From: Aquificota bacterium
Lineage (GTDB): Bacteria > Aquificota > Aquificia > Aquificales > Aquificaceae
Length of the DNA: 64,000 bases
Assembly: GCA_013153495.1 (NCBI GenBank)
Contig: JAADEH010000002.1
Location: 1 to 64,000 of the forward strand
Reading direction: 5' to 3'
The translations under genes were made by a program, and so were the position numbers. Positions 8,631 through 17,571 of the stretch are shown here, one piece after another. The notes below the pieces were generated by a model. It did not search any database and was not told the origin of the DNA. It saw nothing but the letters and a program-made list of their open reading frames with translations. The number at the start of each line of letters is the position of its first letter. Positions within the stretch are counted from its first letter, which is position 1.

Positions 8631-9839
8631 TTAATCCCCCTCTTCATTTTGCTCACCAATACCCAAAGCCAAGCCCACTACGGAAAAAGCGGGAACTAAC
8701 ACGACCGTTTTCACATCCGCAGGTTCAAAAAAGCCTCCTACCGAGAGGGAAGTGAGAGCACCTACGGCAATAAGATACACACACTCCCTAAACCTATTAT
8801 CCTCATCAAAATACAGCTTTGTCAGTTTGTAGAATAAAAACCCGATAAATGCTACCAACAAAAGGAGTCCTATCAATCCCGTCTCTGCCAGCGTATGGAT
8901 AAACATGTTATGAGCGTGATAGTCGGGACAGTGAACTCCCTGCTTTTCCATAACACCGCTTATATACTCGCTCCAATTTCTATACCCTATACCGAATAGA
9001 GGGCTTTCCTTAAAGGCTTTTAAGCCCTCCTCCCAGAAAAAGAGCCTGCACTTTATGCTGTTATCCGTTCCTATATTGGCTACTATACTGAGAAACCTGT
9101 ATCTTACAGGCTCTACTAAGTAAAGAACCAAACCTAAGGTGGAAGCTATCAGAAAGTAAGCTAAGGCTGTGAACCTGACAGAGTATTTCACCCCGAACAG
9201 AAAAAGCATCAAAGTTATGGCAGATAATCCTCCCAAGTAATATCCCCTTGACTTTGCGAAGAACAGACCAACCGTCATAAGAATGGTAAGAACCAGATAA
9301 GCCTTATTAATCTTCAACCCATAAGCTAAAGCCACTATGAGTCCTAAACTCCATATGAAGCCCGCTTTTATTCTGTTTCTGTGGAAACCGAGCATGTCCC
9401 CACCCCTCCACAAGCCTAAATCTATAAGGTTCAAAAATTCCAATATTCCCAAGATAGTTATTAAGCTAAGCGACACTAAGAAAGTTATTAAAAGGACATT
9501 TATGTGTTTGCTGTAAGCCACTTTCCTCATAAAAAAGACGGGAGAAACATCAAATACGAACTTCAAGTTTTTCGATATGGCTTCCGACAAAGAGGATTTT
9601 TTTACCAAGGATGTAATCAGTCTCCACAAGAAAAAACCAAAAACTAAAAACTCCTGTAAACTTAAATCTCTCCAACTAAAACGAATGTTGCCAGACAAGA
9701 AATACGAAGCCAATATGTATATAAGCAACAGAATGTAAGCAATAAGAATAAAGCTGTCCGTTATGGACCACGAAAAGCCGAATAGAGCCATTAAAATGAG
9801 CAAGACTTTATGGCTTAAGGGATTCAAGCTGTTTTGCAT
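8631..9839 (-). CDS. O-antigen ligase/polymerase family membrane protein
   Basis: This 402-residue protein has about ten to twelve hydrophobic helices and a long loop containing FGIGYRNWSEY and then HAHNMFIHTLAETG near residue 300, the usual signature of the Wzy_C/WaaL O-antigen ligase superfamily. These enzymes join lipid-linked glycan to lipid A core, or polymerise O-units, in the inner membrane. No ribosome site stands out before ATG 9839, and a later start is possible. The gene is divergent from the GT4 gene. It is more AT-rich than the flanking housekeeping genes. Confidence 0.8.
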   Translation of the reverse strand: MQNSLNPLSHKVLLILMALFGFSWSITDSFILIAYILLLIYILASYFLSGNIRFSWRDLSLQEFLVFGFFLWRLITSLVKKSSLSEAISKNLKFVFDVSPVFFMRKVAYSKHINVLLITFLVSLSLITILGILEFLNLIDLGLWRGGDMLGFHRNRIKAGFIWSLGLIVALAYGLKINKAYLVLTILMTVGLFFAKSRGYYLGGLSAITLMLFLFGVKYSVRFTALAYFLIASTLGLVLYLVEPVRYRFLSIVANIGTDNSIKCRLFFWEEGLKAFKESPLFGIGYRNWSEYISGVMEKQGVHCPDYHAHNMFIHTLAETGLIGLLLLVAFIGFLFYKLTKLYFDEDNRFRECVYLIAVGALTSLSVGGFFEPADVKTVVLVPAFSVVGLALGIGEQNEEGD

Positions 9840-9847
9840 GCTATAAT
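9839..9847 (+). promoter_or_regulatory. Extended -10 promoter candidate for the GT4 gene
   Basis: TGC followed by a perfect TATAAT (9842-9847) forms an extended -10 element. A transcript would start near 9854, shortly before the ATG at 9867. No good -35 box is visible, as is common with extended -10 promoters. It sits in the only divergent gap of the polysaccharide region. Confidence 0.4.
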
Positions 9848-9866
9848 TTTACAGTTATTGAAAGCC

Positions 9867-10970
9867 ATGCATGTCCTTAATGTAATAGATGGAACCGGTT
9901 GGTGTGGAACAAAAGAACAGACATATCTAATATCAACCTTGCTAAAAAAAAGAGGCATAGATAGCGAACTTGCATTAGCGGAAAATCATTTGGAGATGAT
10001 AAATAGAATAAATGGGCAGATTAAACTTCACTTTTATGGCAAACATGAAGGTGGTAAATCACGATTTAATCCCAAAAACATACTTAAGCTCAGAAAGATA
10101 ATCAAAGAGGGAAATTACGATGTGGTAATAGCTCACTCATCTCATGCGCTGGATTATGTGTTATTGGCAACACTCCTTATGACAAAAAAGCCAAAGCTTG
10201 TAGCTGTTAGAAGGTCTGGCTACGTTCCGGGCAGAGTATCAAGGTTAATGAAGTATAAACTTACAGATAAAATTGTTGTGGTGTCCAAAGACGTAGCACG
10301 CTTACTTAAAGAAAAAAACTTTTTTCCCGAAAAGTTAGAAGTTATAGAGAGCGGTATAGACTTAAGTAGATTTAAACCCAATACAGAACAAAGGAATGAA
10401 GTAAGACAACTTTTAGGGTTAAAGGATGATGAATTACTTTTTGTTAACATAGCAAATTGGCAACCCTGGAGAAAGGGTCAGGAAGTCATTCTAAAAGCCC
10501 TAAAACAACTGCCTATTGAAAACTTTAAAGCTGTGTTTGTTGGCTTGAACACGGACTCTCCCGAAGCACTAAAAACATACGAGAAGTATGGACTCCAAGA
10601 CAAATGTGTAGGGTTAGGGTTTAGACAAGATATAGATAAGATATTGCAGGGAGCAGACTTATTTTTGTTTGGGTCTTTTTCTGAGGGAATTGCTGGAGCT
10701 GTTTTACAAGCTATGGCTACAGGCAAGATAGTTGTATCCACCGCTGCAGGCGGTATTCCTGAGTATTTAAAGGATGGTTATAACGGATTTTTGGTTGACA
10801 TAGGAGATTATAAAGCTATGGCTCGTAAAATAATGGAAGCTCTTAACCTATCACCCCAGAAAAAGGAAAAGATAATCACAAATGCTATCAAAACCGCAAG
10901 CGAATACTCAATAGATAGGACTGTAGATAAGTATGTTGAATTAATAAATGAATTAACAAAGACCTCTTAA
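9867..10970 (+). CDS. Family 4 glycosyltransferase
   Basis: GT-B fold transferase, predicted to add a sugar from a nucleotide-sugar donor to a surface glycan. Visible are an N-terminal acceptor domain beginning MHVLNVIDGTGWCGTKEQ, the KIVVVSKDVARLL and VIESGIDLSRFKP hinge segments near residues 130-155, and the C-terminal donor site GSFSEGIAGAVLQAMATGK with the E-x7-E motif near 275. I prefer ATG 9867 over a TTG 33 bases upstream, since the earlier start would overlap the promoter box. The gene is AT-rich compared with core genes, and its 3' end overlaps galE tail to tail. Confidence 0.85.
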   Translation: MHVLNVIDGTGWCGTKEQTYLISTLLKKRGIDSELALAENHLEMINRINGQIKLHFYGKHEGGKSRFNPKNILKLRKIIKEGNYDVVIAHSSHALDYVLLATLLMTKKPKLVAVRRSGYVPGRVSRLMKYKLTDKIVVVSKDVARLLKEKNFFPEKLEVIESGIDLSRFKPNTEQRNEVRQLLGLKDDELLFVNIANWQPWRKGQEVILKALKQLPIENFKAVFVGLNTDSPEALKTYEKYGLQDKCVGLGFRQDIDKILQGADLFLFGSFSEGIAGAVLQAMATGKIVVSTAAGGIPEYLKDGYNGFLVDIGDYKAMARKIMEALNLSPQKKEKIITNAIKTASEYSIDRTVDKYVELINELTKTS

Positions 10971-11930
10971 CCTTCTGTGCCATCTCCATGCGGTTTCAAT
11001 AATCTCGTCAAGTCCATGTTTCGGAGCCCATCCCAAAATTTGCTTTGCTTTTTCTGCCTTAGCAACGAGTATTGGCGGGTCTCCTGGTCTTCTATCCGAG
11101 AGCTTAACTTTAAAATCCTTGCCTGTTATCCTCTTTACAGCCTCTATAACCTCCATAACAGAGCAACCTTTTCCTGTTCCAAGGTTGAAGACATCGCTAC
11201 TTTCATGTTCAAACAAATACTCAAGAGCATCTATATGTGCTTTTGCCAAATCCACTACGTGTATATAATCCCTTATACATGTCCCATCTTCCGTTTCGTA
11301 ATCTGTTCCGAATACTTCCACATAAGGTTTAACACCAATTGCAGCGTCAAGTATGTTTGGAATTAGGTGTGTTTCTGGCTCGTGCCATTCCCCTACTTCC
11401 CCCTCAAAGTCCGCTCCGGCTACGTTGAAGTATCTAAGGGATACATATTTCAAACCGTAAGCACGGGAGAAATCCTCAAGTATGTGCTCAACAGCAAGCT
11501 TACTTCTACCGTATGGATTTATAGGTTCTTTAGGATGGTCTTCATCCATAGGTGTGTAAACCGGATTTCCGTATATTGCACAGGTTGACGAGAAGATTAT
11601 CTTATCAACTCCCGCTGACAGCATCGCTTCTAATAAGTTCAGCGTTCCAACAACATTATTTAAATAGTATTTTTTAGGTTCCAAGACGGACTCTCCCACA
11701 TACGCAAAAGCGGCAAAATGCATAACAGCGTCTATTTTCTTTGCTTTAAAAAGTTCTATTAATTCCTTTTTTTCCATAAGGTCCAGATTTATGAACGTTC
11801 CCCACTTGACTAACTCTATGTGTCCGTTAATTAGGTTATCCACTACGATAGTTTTGTAACCTAATTTATTTAGTTCTTTATTCACCTGAGAGCCTATGTA
11901 GCCTGCACCACCGGTTATGAGTATTATCAC
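10953..11930 (-). CDS. galE: UDP-glucose 4-epimerase
   Basis: Interconverts UDP-glucose and UDP-galactose for glycan synthesis. The 325-residue short-chain-dehydrogenase-type protein has the NAD-binding TGGAGYIGS loop at residues 6-14, the SSTCAIYG segment near 117, the catalytic YGRSK (Tyr and Lys) near 143, and RYFNVAGAD near 165. Start GTG 11930 overlaps the stop of the upstream GT2 gene. It is the last gene of the run that begins at the ATP synthase genes. Confidence 0.92.
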   Translation of the reverse strand: MIILITGGAGYIGSQVNKELNKLGYKTIVVDNLINGHIELVKWGTFINLDLMEKKELIELFKAKKIDAVMHFAAFAYVGESVLEPKKYYLNNVVGTLNLLEAMLSAGVDKIIFSSTCAIYGNPVYTPMDEDHPKEPINPYGRSKLAVEHILEDFSRAYGLKYVSLRYFNVAGADFEGEVGEWHEPETHLIPNILDAAIGVKPYVEVFGTDYETEDGTCIRDYIHVVDLAKAHIDALEYLFEHESSDVFNLGTGKGCSVMEVIEAVKRITGKDFKVKLSDRRPGDPPILVAKAEKAKQILGWAPKHGLDEIIETAWRWHRRLRGLC

Positions 11931-12820
11931 CTTTTCAAATTATATAGCACCCTATCAAAGCGTATTGCTCTTTTTAATATATCAACGGTATATTTAGGTT
12001 CCTTAAGTATGTAGGGGTTAGACCTTATTGCCATAAGCAAAAAGTGCCAACCCTCCTTAAAATGTCCAAATTTGAAACTGACTAATGACACATGCAGGCA
12101 AAAATGTCCGACATATTCTTTAGGTATTTTGTCTTTAAAATCTTCGTATAACTTAAGGGTATAAAGCCAGAAATTTTCATTTAGGCTCATCCTAAATGGA
12201 CTACTATGCTCCCTTATGAGCACAGTATTTATATCAAGCAATTTGATTTTTATGCCTTGTAAGTAGCTTCGAAGTAATAATTCTATGTCTTCTCTATATT
12301 TGTAATGATTATTATACAGCAAGAATTTGTTTCTTCTAAAAGCGGTAGCTGAAGGGAAGCCCATCCTACAGGAAAAAAGCAACTCTTCAAGTCTGTCTTT
12401 TCTGCTTTTGGATATTCTAATTACCTTACCGTGTTCATCTATAAAGGTTCTTGGTATTGTATAAACAGCGTCAATATCTTTATTCTTATTAAAAATACCT
12501 AAAACATTTTTTATATGTTCTTTTTTCCATATATCATCAGCATCTAAGAAGAATATTACATTCCCTTTGGCGTGTTTGACCCCAATGTTAGCCGTATCGG
12601 CTCGACCGCTATTATAGTCCTTTTTAATAATCCTGATAGTTCCATCGGATATTAAACCAGAGTAATTTTTTTCAATTAAATGCATTGAGTTGTCAGTAGA
12701 TGCATCATCAATAACTATTATTTCTAAATCACTATAAGTCTGTGATAATACACTATCTATTGACTCTACTATGAACTTACTTGCATTATAAACCGGTATG
12801 ATTACGCTCACGTCTATCAT
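11927..12820 (-). CDS. Family 2 glycosyltransferase
   Basis: GT-A fold transferase. The N-terminus MIDVSVIIPVYNASKFI and SLQTYSDLEIIVIDDAST are the nucleotide-binding part, and FFLDADDIW near residue 92 is the DXD-like metal site. The 3' part is variable, as expected for acceptor recognition. Length 297. No clear ribosome site is seen at ATG 12820, which lies 35 bases inside the previous gene. It is markedly AT-rich, suggesting transfer of this part of the polysaccharide locus. Confidence 0.85.
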   Translation of the reverse strand: MIDVSVIIPVYNASKFIVESIDSVLSQTYSDLEIIVIDDASTDNSMHLIEKNYSGLISDGTIRIIKKDYNSGRADTANIGVKHAKGNVIFFLDADDIWKKEHIKNVLGIFNKNKDIDAVYTIPRTFIDEHGKVIRISKSRKDRLEELLFSCRMGFPSATAFRRNKFLLYNNHYKYREDIELLLRSYLQGIKIKLLDINTVLIREHSSPFRMSLNENFWLYTLKLYEDFKDKIPKEYVGHFCLHVSLVSFKFGHFKEGWHFLLMAIRSNPYILKEPKYTVDILKRAIRFDRVLYNLKR

Positions 12821-13571
12821 TTTGCTGATTTAATTCCCACAGATATATATATTTTGCAAAGGTTGAAAAAAAGTAACTAAACCCTATTATAAAGCCTCTA
12901 ATTCCATCTAAGAACGCTAAACCTAATATGTATTCCCTGGTGAATGCCCAAACTGGATTAACAAGTAGATTATAGATATGAAACTTTTTTCCTTTGCTCT
13001 TATAATAAAGAGCTGTTTGGTATGCATAATTTAAGGACTTTGAAAAATGCTCCCTTATATTCTTATAAGGGAAATGTATCAAATCTCCTCTAAGCTTCTT
13101 TATATTTGTAGATTTTATGGTTAGCCTTGCATGAGGTTCCCCTTCCCACCTTGGGTTTGAGCTTCTCTTGACGAGGAAAAGTCTCCATTCGGGTTGCCAC
13201 GTGTATTTTAGGAGCTTCCCTAAGTAATAGGTTCTTCGGTTTATAAGGTATCCGTCAGCTTTCGGGTTTTGAAGCTCCCTCTTTATTGACTCTTTAAGTT
13301 CCTCTGAGACTACTTCGTCCGCATCTAAAAACAAAATCCATTCCTGGGTGCACTTCTCGAGGGCTGAGTTCTTCTGTCCCGCATATCCCTTCCAGTCTTC
13401 AACGTAAACCTTTGCCCCGTAGGATTTTGCTATTTCCCTCGTGCGGTCCGTAGAGTGAGAGTCAACGACTATTATCTCGCTGGCTATATCTTTCACCGCT
13501 TCTAAGGTTCTGCCTATTATGTCCTCTTCGTTGTAGGTGATTATGGCTACCGAGAGGGGAAGCTTACTCAT
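12786..13571 (-). CDS. Family 2 glycosyltransferase, WaaE/KdtX-like
   Basis: This GT2 enzyme begins MSKLPLSVAIITYNEEDIIGRTL and has IIVVDSHSTDRT, a KGYAGQKNSALEKC stretch, and ILFLDADEVVSEEL near residue 93, an arrangement typical of lipopolysaccharide core glucosyltransferases of the WaaE/KdtX type. The C-terminal part has a hydrophobic helix. I chose ATG 13571, eight bases inside the preceding aminotransferase gene; a longer frame to 13601 gives an unconvincing N-terminus. Confidence 0.82.
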   Translation of the reverse strand: MSKLPLSVAIITYNEEDIIGRTLEAVKDIASEIIVVDSHSTDRTREIAKSYGAKVYVEDWKGYAGQKNSALEKCTQEWILFLDADEVVSEELKESIKRELQNPKADGYLINRRTYYLGKLLKYTWQPEWRLFLVKRSSNPRWEGEPHARLTIKSTNIKKLRGDLIHFPYKNIREHFSKSLNYAYQTALYYKSKGKKFHIYNLLVNPVWAFTREYILGLAFLDGIRGFIIGFSYFFSTFAKYIYLWELNQQNDRRERNHTGL

Positions 13572-14691
13572 GGCTCTTGGATACCACCTCCAAGTATGCA
13601 CCCACTCCTTCTCCGAGTTTAACGGGGTGTCCGAGTCTTTTCAGGGCAAGCTCTAAGGCACTGAGGGCTACGGGAAAGTCCATGATGTCCTGTCCCATGT
13701 GGGATATGCGGAATATCTTTCCCTTGAGCTTTCCTTGACCTCCTGCAAAGCGAACACCGAGCTTGAGCGCTTCCTTCCTCAGCTCGTCGGCACCTATGCC
13801 GTTGGGCGGTAAGAAGGTGCTGAGGGATATGGAGGGGTTTTCGGGAAGTATTTTTAAACCAAGCCGCTCTGCGGCTTCCTTCAAACCTTCAGAGATAAGT
13901 CTGTATCTTTTTTCCACCTTCTCTATTCCCTCTTCCAAGAGCATGCTCAGGGACTCACGCAGGGCGAGTATCAGGGTTATTGCGGGCGTAAAGGCGGTTT
14001 GACCTTCGGTCTGTTTCTTCAGCTCTTCCTTTACATTGAAGTAGTAGGCTCTGTCGGTCAGGCGTTTCTTTGCCTTCTGGGAAAACCACAGCATGGACAG
14101 ACCTGGGGGTAGCATAAAGGCTTTCTGGGAGCCACCTACGAGCACGTCAATTCCCCACTGATGAGGTTTGAGGTTATACACTCCGAGGGCTGTTATTGCA
14201 TCAACTACGAGCAAGGTTTGGGTGTCCGCGGTTATCTGTGCAAGTTTCTGGACATCGTGGTATGCCCCTGTCGAGGACTCGGACATCTGAACCAGAACTC
14301 CTTTTGTTTGGGGGTTTTCTTTTAGGAGTTTCCTTATGTCTTCGGGGTCAACGCTCTTTCCCCACTCCACATGGTGATCTATGACCTTGAGTTTCCATCT
14401 GTACCCCAGCTCGGACCACCTCTCCCCGAACTTTCCTCCCACCACAGCTATGACTGTGTCCCCTTCTTGGAAGAAGTTGAGAACAGAAGCTTCCATAGCT
14501 CCCGTGCCGGAAGAGGCAAAGAATACGAAGTTGTCCTCCGCACAGTCAACGAGTTGTTTAAAAAGCTCCCGTGTTTCCAAAAAGGCTTCCGTAAACTCTT
14601 TGGTTCTGTGGTGGATTATCTGCCTTCCGAGGACTTCCCTTATGCGGTCCGGTAGCTCCACAGGACCGGGTGTAAATATGCGTTCTTTCAT
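13564..14691 (-). CDS. Class V aminotransferase (serine-pyruvate/alanine-glyoxylate type)
   Basis: PLP-dependent transaminase, 375 residues. FTPGPVELPDRIREVLGRQ at the N-terminus, ASSGTGAMEASVLN near residue 59 (phosphate binding), VVDAITALG near 163 and the PLP lysine in GGSQKAFMLPPG near 188 are characteristic. Such enzymes transaminate serine, alanine, glyoxylate or pyruvate. It lies between glycosyltransferases with gaps of only a few bases, so it is co-transcribed with them; a link to glycan synthesis is not implied by its family. Confidence 0.88.
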   Translation of the reverse strand: MKERIFTPGPVELPDRIREVLGRQIIHHRTKEFTEAFLETRELFKQLVDCAEDNFVFFASSGTGAMEASVLNFFQEGDTVIAVVGGKFGERWSELGYRWKLKVIDHHVEWGKSVDPEDIRKLLKENPQTKGVLVQMSESSTGAYHDVQKLAQITADTQTLLVVDAITALGVYNLKPHQWGIDVLVGGSQKAFMLPPGLSMLWFSQKAKKRLTDRAYYFNVKEELKKQTEGQTAFTPAITLILALRESLSMLLEEGIEKVEKRYRLISEGLKEAAERLGLKILPENPSISLSTFLPPNGIGADELRKEALKLGVRFAGGQGKLKGKIFRISHMGQDIMDFPVALSALELALKRLGHPVKLGEGVGAYLEVVSKSHE

Positions 14692-14697
14692 GGGAAT

Positions 14698-16053
14698 TTA
14701 ATTATAACTTCCCTGCCTAAGCAGGAACACGTCCCTTTTTCCGAGCTTGTAGGCTTTAACCGTTGTTAACCCTTCCCGCTTTCTGCAGTCTATTACATAA
14801 GGAGTGTCCACATACTTGCTTTTCAGCAAAGGCTCTCCTTTCAAAACCCCCGCATAAAAACACACGTCCCTAAGACGGGCACAGTCGCAAGAAAGCTTCG
14901 AGCCTTTGACCAGAGAGACTATGTCCTGCGCTACTTTTTTGGGGTTTCCTTTTCTTTCTTCTACGAGGGGAAGACCGACAAACCCATACAGAAACCTACC
15001 CGCTATAAAAAAAGCTACGAGGGCAACAGAGATTTTAAAGAACTTCCGTGAGTTTTTCAGCTTGGGAAAAATCGTGTAAGAGAGGAGAACAGCCACGAGC
15101 GGGAAGAGGGGCAAAACATACCTACCCCTTGCGGAAGCGGAAAGCAGGTAAGGAAGGTAATTCAAAAACAGGAGGACACCGAAGAACTTAATGTCTGCAC
15201 TAAGTTTTATGCTTGGTCTGAACTTGCTGGTAATTAGATATATCAAGGCAAGAAAGCTGACGGGAAGTAGCTGTTTGAAATTGAGCAAAGGGTAAGTAAA
15301 TGCGTGTTTGATGAGGTCGGAGATAGAAGCGGAGCTTTCTACCCTGCTGAAGCTCTCACTCCACAAGGTAGTCAGGTATTGAAGGGGATAATCCGATAAG
15401 GGTATCCACCAGAGGGAGCAGATAAGCAGTAAAGCAAAGGCAAGGAAGAGATGCTTTAACATTCCTACCCTTATCAACTCTCTGTTGAGAGCAAAGACGG
15501 ACAGAAGGCTCAAAGCCCAAAAGGCAAAGGCGGGAAAGCCTTTCAGCATGAAGACCAGAGCGAATAAAAAAGATGCCACATACAGCCATACAGGCAAACC
15601 CGTTTTGTATAAAAGGAAGAACAGAACAAAACCCAAAAATACGAAGAAGGTCAGGGTTATGTCAATTTCCGCAAGCCAGCCATACCAGAACAGAACGTCG
15701 GAAAAGCTCAGGAAAACCAACCCTGCAAAGAGGGCTAACCTTAAGTTCTTAAAGAGATAAAAGCTAAAGGCTACGACCGCAAGGTAATTAAGAGCTAAGA
15801 AGAAGAGGGTTACAGCTCTGGGAGATAAAGTATCCCAACCTAATAACTTAGAAGAAAACATCACGAGCCAGTTAAAGAGAGGAGGCTTGTTAAAGTATGG
15901 TTCTCCCAGTAGCGTGGGTTGAAAGAAGCTTTCAAAGAACCACATCTCGTATGAGACGATGGCACGGCGGGATTCCTCCATCCACAGGGGAAAGGAGGAG
16001 AGATTAGGAAAGAGAGAGAGAAAGGCTAAAAGGCTAAGTGTTAGCCATAACAT
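14698..16053 (-). CDS. GT39/ArnT-like integral membrane glycosyltransferase
   Basis: This 451-residue polytopic protein has the PMT/ArnT pattern: an acidic motif in SFPLWMEESRRAIVSYEM after the first helix and the EPYFNKPPLFNWLVM loop near residue 50, followed by roughly ten more helices. Family members transfer sugars from undecaprenyl-phosphate donors to lipid A or to proteins on the periplasmic side. The ATG at 16053 overlaps the ndk stop (TAATG). Substrate cannot be predicted. Confidence 0.82.
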   Translation of the reverse strand: MLWLTLSLLAFLSLFPNLSSFPLWMEESRRAIVSYEMWFFESFFQPTLLGEPYFNKPPLFNWLVMFSSKLLGWDTLSPRAVTLFFLALNYLAVVAFSFYLFKNLRLALFAGLVFLSFSDVLFWYGWLAEIDITLTFFVFLGFVLFFLLYKTGLPVWLYVASFLFALVFMLKGFPAFAFWALSLLSVFALNRELIRVGMLKHLFLAFALLLICSLWWIPLSDYPLQYLTTLWSESFSRVESSASISDLIKHAFTYPLLNFKQLLPVSFLALIYLITSKFRPSIKLSADIKFFGVLLFLNYLPYLLSASARGRYVLPLFPLVAVLLSYTIFPKLKNSRKFFKISVALVAFFIAGRFLYGFVGLPLVEERKGNPKKVAQDIVSLVKGSKLSCDCARLRDVCFYAGVLKGEPLLKSKYVDTPYVIDCRKREGLTTVKAYKLGKRDVFLLRQGSYN

Positions 16054-16478
16054 TAAGAAACTATCTCAAGACCGGAGAAGATAAAGGGTATCTCGTAGTC
16101 AGCGGACTCCTTTGAGTCAGAAGCGTGAATGGCGTTTTTACCCTTATCGGTCCCGAAAAGTGCCCTTATGGAGTTGGGGGCGGTTTTACGAGCTTCTTCA
16201 CTGTCGGTGGGACCGATTATCTCCCTGACCCTCTGTATAGCGTTCTCACCCTCTAAGACAGCCGCAACCACGGGACCGGAGGTCATAAACTCCACAAGCT
16301 CACCGTAAAAAGGTCTTTCCTTGTGGACTATGTAAAACTGCTTTGCCTGTTCCTCGGTGAACCTGAACATTTTGAGGGCTTTTATCTCAAAGCCTTCCTC
16401 TATGAAGCGGTCAAGTATCTTGCCAACTGCCTCCTTCTGGACAGCATCGGGCTTGATTATTATGAGCGTTCTCTCCAT
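16053..16478 (-). CDS. ndk: Nucleoside diphosphate kinase
   Basis: Transfers the gamma phosphate between nucleoside triphosphates and diphosphates through a phosphohistidine. The 141-residue protein begins MERTLIIIKPDAVQKEAVG and contains the active histidine in NAIHASDSKESA near residue 117. Length and motifs are standard. ATG 16478 lies three bases after the atpH stop, so it is read with the ATP synthase genes. Confidence 0.97.
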   Translation of the reverse strand: MERTLIIIKPDAVQKEAVGKILDRFIEEGFEIKALKMFRFTEEQAKQFYIVHKERPFYGELVEFMTSGPVVAAVLEGENAIQRVREIIGPTDSEEARKTAPNSIRALFGTDKGKNAIHASDSKESADYEIPFIFSGLEIVS

Positions 16479-16481
16479 GGA

Positions 16482-17024
16482 TTAACCTCCGTGGATTATG
16501 AGTCTTTCGAGTTGTCTCTTGACGGAAGCGTCAATTACAAAGCCTGAAGTCTTTAGAACGAAACCACCGATGAGGCTATCGTCGTAGCCTACATCTATAT
16601 CAAGTTCCCTACCGAGTGCCTTCTGGACGGTATCCACTATTCTGTTGACCTCGTCCTCGTCAACTTCTCGGGCAAGATATAGAAAGCCTTTGGACATCCT
16701 CATTATTTTCTCCACTTCGTGGTCATACAGTCTCTTTACCTCAGGCAGTAGGGCAAAAGCATTTATGTCCACCAGATACTCGAGAACCTCTACGACCTCT
16801 TTGGGAGCGTTGAACTTTTCAATCAGGTTTTGAAGGAAGGATACTTTCCTGTCCTTAGGTATGAAGGGACTGACGAAGAAGTTTCTGAAGTCTCTGCTCT
16901 TTATGTAAAGCTTCGCAAGGAAAGATATAAGCTCTCCCGTGGACATCAGAGTGTTTTTATCTTTGGGTATCTTTCTGACTATCAAACGGGCTACCTTTCG
17001 GGCTATCTCCTTGTTTTTATGCAT
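16482..17024 (-). CDS. atpH: ATP synthase F1 subunit delta
   Basis: The delta subunit ties the F1 head to the peripheral stalk. The 180-residue protein has the OSCP/delta pattern: an N-terminal helical domain with FFVSPFIPKDRKVSFLQNL near residue 50, and a C-terminal part with YDDSLIGGFVLKTSGFVIDASVKRQL near 145. ATG 17024 has GGAGAGG upstream and lies inside the end of atpF. No atpA follows; ndk follows instead, so the ATP synthase genes are split in this genome. Confidence 0.92.
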   Translation of the reverse strand: MHKNKEIARKVARLIVRKIPKDKNTLMSTGELISFLAKLYIKSRDFRNFFVSPFIPKDRKVSFLQNLIEKFNAPKEVVEVLEYLVDINAFALLPEVKRLYDHEVEKIMRMSKGFLYLAREVDEDEVNRIVDTVQKALGRELDIDVGYDDSLIGGFVLKTSGFVIDASVKRQLERLIIHGG

Positions 17025-17571
17025 TCCTCTCCTCCAGAGCTTTTAGCTGTTTTTCTATGTATTTTTTCTGGACTTCTGGGTTCTGGAAGGCTTCCCTGAG
17101 CATTTCTTTGGCTATCTCCTCCGCTTTGACCATGCCGTATAGGGCAAGCTCCTCTTTAGCCTTTTTAAGTTCCACCTCTATAGTTTCCTTAGCTCTCTCC
17201 TTTATTCTCTGAGCCACTTCCTCAGCATGCTTTCTGGTGTTTTCTATCTCGGTCTGGGCTGACTCTCTGGCAAGGGCTATGGACTCGTCCGCTCTGACCT
17301 TAGCTTTTTCAAGCTCTTCCTTTGCCTTATTGAGTTCTTCCCGAGCCTTCCTGAGTTCCTCTTCGGATTCGTCAACTCCTTTGGTAAGGGACTTCCAGAA
17401 GTTGTTGAAAGCTTCCGCTATGGGCTTTCTGCCGAACCAATAAACGACTCCGAGGAACAGGAGTATGTTGAAACCTTTCCAGAAAAGCTCGAGGGGACTG
17501 TGATGACCACCTTCACCACCACCTGCAAAGGCAAAACCGACAGCTAAGAGCATTAGGTGTATAAATCTCAT
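17017..17571 (-). CDS. atpF: ATP synthase F0 subunit b
   Basis: Peripheral stalk subunit of 184 residues. It starts with a hydrophobic MRFIHLMLLAVGFAFAGGG segment, then a Gly/His-rich link and a second hydrophobic helix (FNILLFLGVVYWFG), followed by a long charged coiled coil from about residue 60. The first segment looks like a signal peptide, which is unusual for a b subunit. The start ATG 17571 overlaps the b' stop. Together with the neighbouring gene it would make a b/b' heterodimer. Confidence 0.9.
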   Translation of the reverse strand: MRFIHLMLLAVGFAFAGGGEGGHHSPLELFWKGFNILLFLGVVYWFGRKPIAEAFNNFWKSLTKGVDESEEELRKAREELNKAKEELEKAKVRADESIALARESAQTEIENTRKHAEEVAQRIKERAKETIEVELKKAKEELALYGMVKAEEIAKEMLREAFQNPEVQKKYIEKQLKALEERNA

